Below are positions 1-5,772 of a stretch of DNA of 21,872 nt, piece after piece. The notes below the pieces were generated by a model. It saw nothing but the letters and a program-made list of their open reading frames with translations. It did not search any database and had not been told where the DNA came from. The DNA comes from an uncultured Bacilli bacterium (GTDB lineage Bacteria; Bacillota_I; Bacilli_A; RF39; UBA660), in contig CALWAJ010000009.1 of assembly GCA_944373065.1 (NCBI GenBank), positions 1-21,872 of the forward strand, written 5' to 3'. A program made the translations under genes and the position numbers. Position 1 is the stretch's first letter, and every line of letters begins with the position of its first letter.

Positions 1-42
1 TATATTTGAAATTTCAACAGCAAAAATAACATCGCTTTGGGA

Positions 43-74
43 AGATACCCCGTAGCTTGCTGCGGGGAGTATTC
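43..74. repeat. GC-rich hairpin upstream of the peptidase gene
   Basis: CCCCGTAGC (48-56) pairs with GCTGCGGGG (59-67), with one G-T wobble and a very small loop. Flanking GATAC and GTATTC extend the stem with small bulges. This is the most GC-rich spot in a very A/T-rich window. No T-run follows on either strand, so an intrinsic terminator is unlikely. It looks like a REP-type dispersed palindrome or a leader structure; which of these cannot be told from one copy. Confidence 0.55.
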
Positions 75-93
75 ATTAAAGAGGAGAATAATG

Positions 94-783
94 ATGTATA
101 GTATATTATTTAGTAAAATTGAATTTGGAATGGACTTAGTAGTAGAACGTTTAAAAGAGTTTGTTAAACCTAATTATAAAGTGGCAATTTTTCCATGGGC
201 TTTTCCTGTCGAGATAACAAGTGATGAATTTGAGAAAGAGTATTTTCCTATAGATGGCAGAAGATATAATAAATACTATACCGAATTAAAAAAAATAGGT
301 ATTAGTGGAGAAAATATTAGAGTATGTAACCCTTATAAAGATACTAGAAATGACCTTATTGAAATTATTAAAAATAGTGATATTTTACTTTTGCCAGGTG
401 GAAATCCTGAAATGTTTTTCAAAAAAGTTTTGCATGATACGGAAATTTTATATTATATTAAACATTATAAGGGAATAATTATTGGTGAGAGTGCAGGATG
501 TGAGTTACAATTAAAAAGATATTTTATTACTGCTAAAAATAATTATTATAAGTATTTTGCCTTTTATGATGGATTTGGAGTGTTAGATGATCCTTTTTAT
601 ATGGATGTCCATTCAGTAAATAATAAGAGATATTTAGCAAAATTACAAGAAGTTGCTAACGACAAAAATAAAAGTGTATATGCTATCTTTGATGATGGTG
701 CACTTATTTATAATAGAGATTCTAGTAAATTAGAAATATTTGGTAATGTATTAACTTTTGTACCAAAGTGTAATTTTAAATAG
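94..783 (+). CDS. Peptidase S51-like (dipeptidase E / cyanophycinase-type) protein
   Basis: A soluble protein of 229 residues with the S51 serine hydrolase pattern. LLLPGGNPE precedes the nucleophile elbow IIIGESAGCE (Gly-x-Ser-Ala-Gly), and DGFGVLDDPFYMDVHS is followed by an Arg, which is the usual region of the catalytic His. Family members (PepE, cyanophycinase and uncharacterised relatives) cleave Asp-containing dipeptides or polymers; the substrate here cannot be read. No signal peptide or membrane segment is visible. ATG 91 and ATG 94 are both possible starts. The Shine-Dalgarno GAGGAG at 81-86 fits 94 better (7-nt spacing against 4). An in-frame ATG at 37 was rejected because it would translate the GC-rich hairpin and has no ribosome site. 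No terminator separates it from the amidase fragment downstream, so the two may be cotranscribed. Confidence 0.8.
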   Translation: MYSILFSKIEFGMDLVVERLKEFVKPNYKVAIFPWAFPVEITSDEFEKEYFPIDGRRYNKYYTELKKIGISGENIRVCNPYKDTRNDLIEIIKNSDILLLPGGNPEMFFKKVLHDTEILYYIKHYKGIIIGESAGCELQLKRYFITAKNNYYKYFAFYDGFGVLDDPFYMDVHSVNNKRYLAKLQEVANDKNKSVYAIFDDGALIYNRDSSKLEIFGNVLTFVPKCNFK

Positions 784-829
784 TAGCAAAATAGGCCTTT
801 TTACATATTTTAATGTAGAGGTGAATATT

Positions 830-1111
830 ATGAATGAGCGAAGAGTAACTGGTGTGGTGGTTGATGCTGGACATGGAGGTGCTGATCCAGGTGCTGTAAG
901 TGGTGGTTTACAAGAGAAAGACTTTACATTAGAAGCTTCTTTATATATGGCTGATAGATTAAAAGAGTTAGGCATACCTGTTGTTTTAACTAGAGATTAT
1001 GATGAAAATATAAGTAGAACAGAAAGACTTAGACGGGCTAATGAAGCTTTTGGTGGTAGTCCTAATGCTATACTTATTTCTAATCATATAAATGCTGGAG
1101 GACATACTTAG
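830..1111 (+). pseudogene. N-acetylmuramoyl-L-alanine amidase, 5' part, cut by element insertion
   Basis: This is the N-terminal part of an Amidase_3 zinc hydrolase, which cuts the bond between MurNAc and the peptide stem in peptidoglycan. The fragment has DAGHGG (first zinc His), the Glu of the LQEKDF segment (second ligand) and SNHINAGG (third ligand, His). Codons derived from the amidase run to the GG at 1100-1101. The last codons and the TAG at 1109-1111 belong to the inserted element, giving a 93-residue truncated product without the catalytic Glu. ATG 830 has GAGGTG at 818-823; the longer frame from 758 overlaps the previous gene and was rejected. No signal peptide is present, so export in the intact protein is unexplained. 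The remaining part lies at 12682-14053. The joined frame is 547 codons plus stop with no shift, so the gene was disrupted by insertion, not by decay. Confidence 0.9.
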
Positions 1112-1125
1112 CTCATACAACGATT
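1078..1125 (+). other. attL: left junction of the element
   Basis: The chromosomal half (codons for SNHINAGG) ends at the core GG (1100-1101). The element half begins ACA, three variable bases, TTAGCTC (1108-1114), then CG at 1121-1122. This arm is an imperfect inverted copy of the right-end arm at about 12659-12679: 15 of 21 positions match when both are read inward. The TAG stop of the truncated amidase is inside the arm. Confidence 0.8.
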
Positions 1126-1273
1126 AAATTTATAAGGGTATTAAGACGGCCAAATTAAAGCAAAAAGAATTATATGTATAAATATTAAGAAAAGTGTTTT
1201 TAACATAATAGTAAGCTTAAAATTGAGTTTTAGTTACTAATTATACTAAGTTTATGTAAAATAAAAAGAAATA

Positions 1274-1282
1274 TGGTATAAT
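1274..1282 (+). promoter_or_regulatory. Extended -10 promoter for the RloC-like gene
   Basis: TGG immediately before TATAAT (1277-1282) makes an extended -10. No good -35 is seen (TTTATG at 1251 is too far). The 1112-1273 stretch upstream is very A/T-rich and I see no gene in it. A start near 1289 would put the terminator hairpin at 1297-1339 only about 10 nt into the transcript. Confidence 0.5.
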
Positions 1283-1296
1283 TACCTTATAAGATG

Positions 1297-1339
1297 AGCA
1301 GTATTAATCTTGAATTAGTGGTTAATATTGCTTTTTTTT
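1297..1339 (+). terminator. Intrinsic terminator between promoter and RloC-like gene (attenuator or insulator)
   Basis: AGCAGTATTAATC (1297-1309) pairs with GGTTAATATTGCT (1320-1332); 11 of 13 pairs are Watson-Crick and two are wobbles. The loop is 10 nt and seven T follow. The hairpin ends only 18 nt before the ATG at 1358. It would stop transcripts running in from the amidase promoter and also most transcripts from the promoter at 1277. Confidence 0.75.
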
Positions 1340-1357
1340 AGAAGTAGAGGTGTTTTT

Positions 1358-3262
1358 ATGTTTAATTCAAACAATTTTAAAGAAATTAATTATTTAAATT
1401 TCGATACTGACTTTAGTATAGATTTAGGAGATAAAATAAAAATTATTCTTGGTCCAAATGGTACAGGAAAAACATCAATTTATAGAAATATAAAAAATAG
1501 ATTTCCAAATTATTCTTTTATAGATTATAGTGAAGTAGAACAATCTGTTATAAATAAAAAGAATGAAATAATAATTGGCGCTAGTATAGTATTATTAGAT
1601 AATAAAAATGAAGAAAAAGAAAATTTAATTAATAGTATTGATGTTAAAGGTAATTTAAAAAAGTTTAATATTACAAATAAAAAAAGTGCAGAATTAATAT
1701 CTAAAAATTTGGAATTATTAAGAAAAGAACCGGAAAAAGCCATTGAAAATTTTTCGGCAGAAAATTTAGAATGTATATTTTCAATGAATAATGATAACCG
1801 AACCTTTTTTGATGAAAATGCAAGAAAAATTATAGAACTTGAGAAAATTACAACGGAAATTAAAGACATTAAAGATAATTTTAAAAAACACTTTTTGGAA
1901 GAAATTAATAACTATTTAGATAATACAGAAAAAGTTTGCCCGGTATGTGGAAAAGAAAATGATGAGCCAATTAAAGTTGTGATTGAGCGAAAACTATCTG
2001 AAATAAAAGATATAGAAGAAGAAATCGTGAAAAATTATCAAAGTTCACATTCTCAATTAAAACCCAAAGAGATATTAGAAAATGTAAAACAGGTTAAATC
2101 AATTATATCTGAAAACAATTTTACAATTAAAAATTTAGAAAATTATCTTATATGTGAGGGTAATAAAGAAAAAACAGAAATAATTTTATCTGCTAAGACT
2201 AAATTAAAAGAGTTAAACAAAGATATAGAAGAACTAAAAAATCAAAAAGAAAAATTTTACGAAAATTTAAAGAAGCATAGTGAATCTTTAATTTCAACTT
2301 TTGAATTGCAATTTTCTGTAAAATCGACTGATATAATATTTGATGAAACAAATAAAATGATTCAAATTAGACTTCCAAGAAAAGTAGAAGAATATAGCAC
2401 TGGTGAAATAAATTTAATGACATTTACTGTTTGTATTTTAGAATTTATATCAAGCGATAAGGAAAAATTAATAATAGATGATCCATTAAGTAGCTATGAT
2501 ATTCCGAACCAATACAAGATAATGTATGAAATTACATCTGCGAAAGACGATACAAAACAGATATTAATATTTACTCATAATGTTGATACTATTAATATAG
2601 CAAATACACAGTATAATGCATTGTTTGAATATAGCGTTTTAGAAAAAAGGAAGAATACTTTATATTTGAATAAAATAAATTTTTCAACTACGAATAATAT
2701 TTTAAGTATATATGAATTATTAAAAAATATAAATCCGACATATACTCATTATAATTATTTGAAATTACTTACTAAAAAAGAAACATGGAATGATAATAAC
2801 CCAGATGAATATGAAAACCATTTGATTTTTCATTATGATGAGCCATTTAGTAAAAATATAGATGGTATAAATTATAAAAATGATTATCTTGTAGATTTGA
2901 TTGATAAATTTGATGATGATACTTTTAAAAACATTTCATATTTAGAAAATACTGCAAATAAAATAATATATACTGCTGCATTGAGAATATGGATTGAAAA
3001 ACAATTTTATGATGTTTCTCATAACGATGCGCAGTTGCATGAAAAACAATTTGGCCCTAAAATAAAGTATATATTCAGTGGTAATAGATGGAAAGGTTCT
3101 ACCAAAGTGACAAGAGAATATTTGATGAGTAAAAAAGTTATGTTAAACCAACATATTCATCAGAGTAGTCAAATTATGCCATTCTATTTTACGCTTAATT
3201 TAACATATGACGATATTTCAAAAGAAATATTAGATATTAAAGAACATTTTAAAATTAGTTAA
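1358..3262 (+). CDS. AAA_13/RloC-like ATPase, probable tRNA anticodon nuclease
   Basis: A 634-residue ABC-type ATPase. Walker A is GPNGTGKT (about 32-39), the ABC signature is STGE (from 347), Walker B is LIIDDPLSS (Asp374, Asp375) and an FTHN H-loop follows. Between the nucleotide-binding halves is a Lys/Glu-rich coiled coil with CPVCG (Cys194, Cys197), like the zinc hook of Rad50 and RloC. The C-terminal part, about 470-634, contains ALRIWIEKQF (Arg543-x3-Glu547) and later LNQHIHQSS (His599, His601). PrrC and RloC cut tRNA anticodon loops with an Arg-x3-Glu...His set, so an anticodon nuclease is a reasonable inference. The Glu-to-His distance (52) is longer than the one I recall for PrrC. 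ATG 1358 with GTAGAGGTG upstream is preferred over a TTG at 1328, which lies inside the terminator stem. It could instead be a DNA-targeting OLD- or Septu-like ATPase, but no Toprim or HNH motif is visible. Confidence 0.7.
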   Translation: MFNSNNFKEINYLNFDTDFSIDLGDKIKIILGPNGTGKTSIYRNIKNRFPNYSFIDYSEVEQSVINKKNEIIIGASIVLLDNKNEEKENLINSIDVKGNLKKFNITNKKSAELISKNLELLRKEPEKAIENFSAENLECIFSMNNDNRTFFDENARKIIELEKITTEIKDIKDNFKKHFLEEINNYLDNTEKVCPVCGKENDEPIKVVIERKLSEIKDIEEEIVKNYQSSHSQLKPKEILENVKQVKSIISENNFTIKNLENYLICEGNKEKTEIILSAKTKLKELNKDIEELKNQKEKFYENLKKHSESLISTFELQFSVKSTDIIFDETNKMIQIRLPRKVEEYSTGEINLMTFTVCILEFISSDKEKLIIDDPLSSYDIPNQYKIMYEITSAKDDTKQILIFTHNVDTINIANTQYNALFEYSVLEKRKNTLYLNKINFSTTNNILSIYELLKNINPTYTHYNYLKLLTKKETWNDNNPDEYENHLIFHYDEPFSKNIDGINYKNDYLVDLIDKFDDDTFKNISYLENTANKIIYTAALRIWIEKQFYDVSHNDAQLHEKQFGPKIKYIFSGNRWKGSTKVTREYLMSKKVMLNQHIHQSSQIMPFYFTLNLTYDDISKEILDIKEHFKIS

Positions 3263-3275
3263 TAGATATATTTTA

Positions 3276-3422
3276 TTGCCTACTACTACCAATAATTATT
3301 TAAATATAAAAGAAGATAATAGTTATTTAATTAAATTTTGTGAACATCTATTACTAGCAAAAAATGATAATTCATATTTAAAAGATTTAATAGTTAAAGA
3401 ATTGTTTGATAAGGAAGATTAA
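3276..3422 (+). CDS. Possible 48-residue reading frame or frameshifted tail of the ATPase gene
   Basis: Right after the ATPase stop, the +1-shifted frame is open from about 3231 to TAA 3420-3422. Its codon choice looks coding (ends ...LKDLIVKELFDKED). The only plausible start is TTG 3276, with no clear ribosome site. It may be a small protein translated by coupling, or the original C-terminus of the ATPase cut off by a frameshift. I do not recognise it. Confidence 0.3.
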   Translation: MPTTTNNYLNIKEDNSYLIKFCEHLLLAKNDNSYLKDLIVKELFDKED

Positions 3423-3435
3423 TTTCTTCTTTTTT
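3411..3435 (+). terminator. Intrinsic terminator after the RloC-like unit
   Basis: AAGGAAGA (3411-3418) pairs with TCTTCTTT (3425-3432) with one G-T pair, a 6-nt TTAATT loop and a T-run. It separates the ATPase unit from the methyltransferase promoter. Confidence 0.6.
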
Positions 3436-3495
3436 GTTGTCTAAAAAATTGATTTGTAAAACATCTCTTTCTATATTTTACATCATATTAAATTA

Positions 3496-3548
3496 CCGGA
3501 TAAAAAAACGGAAAAAAGCCGGATAAATTATAAATTTTGTGTTATAAT
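3496..3548 (+). promoter_or_regulatory. Promoter of the restriction-modification operon with repeated CCGGATAAA boxes
   Basis: TGT-TATAAT (TATAAT 3543-3548) is an extended -10. The direct repeat CCGGATAAA occurs at 3496-3504 and 3519-3527, 23 bp apart, with a related CGGAAAAA at 3510-3517 between them. The second copy occupies the -35 position. CCGG is rare in this A/T-rich window, so two in 28 bp at a cytosine methyltransferase promoter may be an operator or methylation-sensed sites. GGGTGA (3555-3560) is the ribosome site for ATG 3566. Confidence 0.5.
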
Positions 3549-3565
3549 TAATTAGGGTGAAAATA

Positions 3566-4669
3566 ATGATAAAATTAGCAACGGTATTCAGTGGGATAGG
3601 TTCAATAGAACATGCTTTAAATAGAATGAAAATAGAACATGAAATAGTATTTGCATGTGATAATGGAGAAAGAGAACTAAAAATTGATATAGAAGAAATA
3701 AAAAAAGATTTAAATAACTTAAAATCTAAAAAAGAAAAAAAATATTATATAGATAATTTATATGATAAAACAGGAAAACAAAATTTTGTTGAAGAATCCT
3801 ATTTAGCTAATTACAAGTTAGATAAAGATAGATTTTATCAAGATATAAGGTTTCTTGATGGAAATCAATTTAAAAACAAAGTTGATTTGTTTGTTGGTGG
3901 AAGTCCTTGTCAATCTTTTTCAATTAGTGGTAAAAGATTGGGATTTGAAGATACTAGAGGAACACTTTTTTATGATTTTGCACGTCTTGTAAAAGAGATA
4001 CAGCCTAAAGTATTTATATATGAAAATGTTCCAGGTATGTTGAGCCATGATAATGGAAATACATGGAAAGTAATATCAAATGTTTTTGATGAATTGGGGT
4101 ATAAATGGAGATTAAACAAGCTGTGTGCAAAGGATTATGGTATTCCACAAAATAGAACACGCATATATGTGGTTGCTATAAGAAATGATTTAGATATTTT
4201 ACCGCCAGAACTAATTCCAAAAAAAGAATTAGATGTAACAGTTAAAGATTTTTTAGAAAAAAAGGTCGATTATAAGTACTATCATGGAGAAAAGGGATTT
4301 AAATGGATTACTAAACCATTAAGTTTAAAAAAGAGAGTAAGTATCAATTCAAAGATAGCAAGAACACAAGCTGCTAATCAACAATTTAATTGGTGCGGGG
4401 ATATGATATTTGAGAAGTATAATGAAAAAAAGAAATATCCAAATAATGTATATGTTGGAAAATACAATGGAATAAAAGGAGTTGCTAGAAAGCTGACTCC
4501 AAGAGAATGTTTAAGGTTAATGGGATATGACGATTCTTTTAAAATTGCCGTTCCAGATCAACAAATTTATAGGCAAGCTGGTAATTCCATAGTTGTCAAT
4601 GTTTTAGAAGCCATAGTTAAGGAAATAATACAAACTGGCGTATTTGAGGAAGGAGAAAAAAATGATTAG
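3566..4669 (+). CDS. DNA (cytosine-5) methyltransferase 1 of LlaJI-type system
   Basis: A 367-residue m5C methyltransferase that transfers methyl from AdoMet to C5 of cytosine. Motif I is ATVFSGIGSIEHAL, motif IV is GGSPCQSFSISG with catalytic Cys115, motif VI is IYENVPGM, motif VIII is QNRTRIYVV, motif IX is RKLTPRECLRLMGY and motif X is RQAGNSIVV. The target recognition region lies between VIII and IX (about 215-300) and is unlike that of the next gene. ATG 3566 is preferred over GTG 3557 because the GTG is part of the GGGTGA ribosome site. It overlaps the next methyltransferase by 8 bp, so the two are translationally coupled. In LlaJI-type systems two m5C enzymes each modify one strand of an asymmetric site; the site here cannot be predicted. 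Confidence 0.93.
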   Translation: MIKLATVFSGIGSIEHALNRMKIEHEIVFACDNGERELKIDIEEIKKDLNNLKSKKEKKYYIDNLYDKTGKQNFVEESYLANYKLDKDRFYQDIRFLDGNQFKNKVDLFVGGSPCQSFSISGKRLGFEDTRGTLFYDFARLVKEIQPKVFIYENVPGMLSHDNGNTWKVISNVFDELGYKWRLNKLCAKDYGIPQNRTRIYVVAIRNDLDILPPELIPKKELDVTVKDFLEKKVDYKYYHGEKGFKWITKPLSLKKRVSINSKIARTQAANQQFNWCGDMIFEKYNEKKKYPNNVYVGKYNGIKGVARKLTPRECLRLMGYDDSFKIAVPDQQIYRQAGNSIVVNVLEAIVKEIIQTGVFEEGEKND

Positions 4670-5762
4670 ATTAGCAACAGTATTTAGCGGGATAGGTTCA
4701 ATAGAGTGGGCTCTAAAGAGATTAAACATTGACTATAAAATTGTATTTGCATGTGATAGCGGTGATATAGAAATAGAAAATATAGATGAGACAAAAGCTA
4801 AAAAAGAATTTTTTGCATTAAAAACAAAAAAAGAACAGAAAGAATATGTTGATAAATTATTAGAAAATAATAAAAAAACGAACTTTGTTAAACAATCATA
4901 TATGGCTAACTATGAAATTAATGATGAAGATTTTTATCATGATGTAAGGTTTCTTGATGGTAGAAAATATAAAAATGAAGTTGATTTATTTGTTGGTGGA
5001 AGCCCTTGTCAATCATTTTCGATAATGGGTTACAAAAAAGGACTTGAAGATACTAGGGGAACTTTATTCTATGAATATGCAAGGCTGGTAAAAGAAATTC
5101 AACCTAAAGTATTTATATATGAAAATGTGCAAGGACTTTTAAAACATGATAGTGGAAAGACATGGAATGTGATTCAAAGAGTGTTTAATGATTTAGGATA
5201 TAATATTACAACTATGGTATTAGATTCTAAAGAATGTGGTATACCACAAACAAGACGAAGACTAATCGTTGTGGGTTTTAAAGACAAATCAAAAAACATT
5301 GATAAACCAAAAGCTATTGAATTAAATTATACAATGCAGGATTTTTTAGAAACTACTACAAAATTTGGCAATTTTAAATCAATTAATGGTACAATAGAAT
5401 TAGAAAAACTTGCTGGAGAGGTTGATGACAAGTATTTTTTAAGTGAGTTAGTCTTAAAACATGTAATGTCCACAGGAAGTAAAAATTATTATACTAAGCC
5501 AAAAATAGATTTGAAAGTGGCTAGGCCTTTATTAGCAACAATGCACAAAATGCATAGAGCGGGTGTGGATAATTATGTAACTTATAAAGGTAAAGTTAGA
5601 AAATTAACACCTAGAGAGTGTTTAAGATTAATGGGATATGATGATTCATTTAAAATTGTTGTTTCTGATACACAAGCATATAAACAAGCAGGAAATTCAA
5701 TAGTTGTTGATATGATGATTCAAATTGTTAAAGAGATTTTAAAAGTAGAACCATTTGAATAG
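4662..5762 (+). CDS. DNA (cytosine-5) methyltransferase 2 of LlaJI-type system
   Basis: A 366-residue paralogue of the preceding gene. It has almost the same motif I (ATVFSGIGSIEWAL), motif IV GGSPCQSFSIMG with catalytic Cys116, IYENVQGL, QTRRRLIVVGF, RKLTPRECLRLMGYDDSF and KQAGNSIVV. The middle recognition region (about 215-310) differs clearly from methyltransferase 1, which suggests the pair recognises the two different strands of an asymmetric sequence. ATG 4662 overlaps the previous stop and has GAAGGAG upstream. The frame open from 4644 runs inside the previous gene and was not used. Its TAG overlaps the AGGAGG ribosome site of the McrB-like gene, so all four genes form one operon. Confidence 0.93.
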   Translation: MIRLATVFSGIGSIEWALKRLNIDYKIVFACDSGDIEIENIDETKAKKEFFALKTKKEQKEYVDKLLENNKKTNFVKQSYMANYEINDEDFYHDVRFLDGRKYKNEVDLFVGGSPCQSFSIMGYKKGLEDTRGTLFYEYARLVKEIQPKVFIYENVQGLLKHDSGKTWNVIQRVFNDLGYNITTMVLDSKECGIPQTRRRLIVVGFKDKSKNIDKPKAIELNYTMQDFLETTTKFGNFKSINGTIELEKLAGEVDDKYFLSELVLKHVMSTGSKNYYTKPKIDLKVARPLLATMHKMHRAGVDNYVTYKGKVRKLTPRECLRLMGYDDSFKIVVSDTQAYKQAGNSIVVDMMIQIVKEILKVEPFE

Positions 5763-5772
5763 GAGGATTAGT

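Noticed and set aside
751..975. Minus-strand open frame over the amidase start
   Set aside because: Shadow of the amidase 5' part; the conserved amidase motifs are on the plus strand.
1525..1869. Minus-strand open frame of 114 codons
   Set aside because: It lies wholly inside the RloC-like gene, has Ser/Phe-rich shadow composition and no ribosome site.
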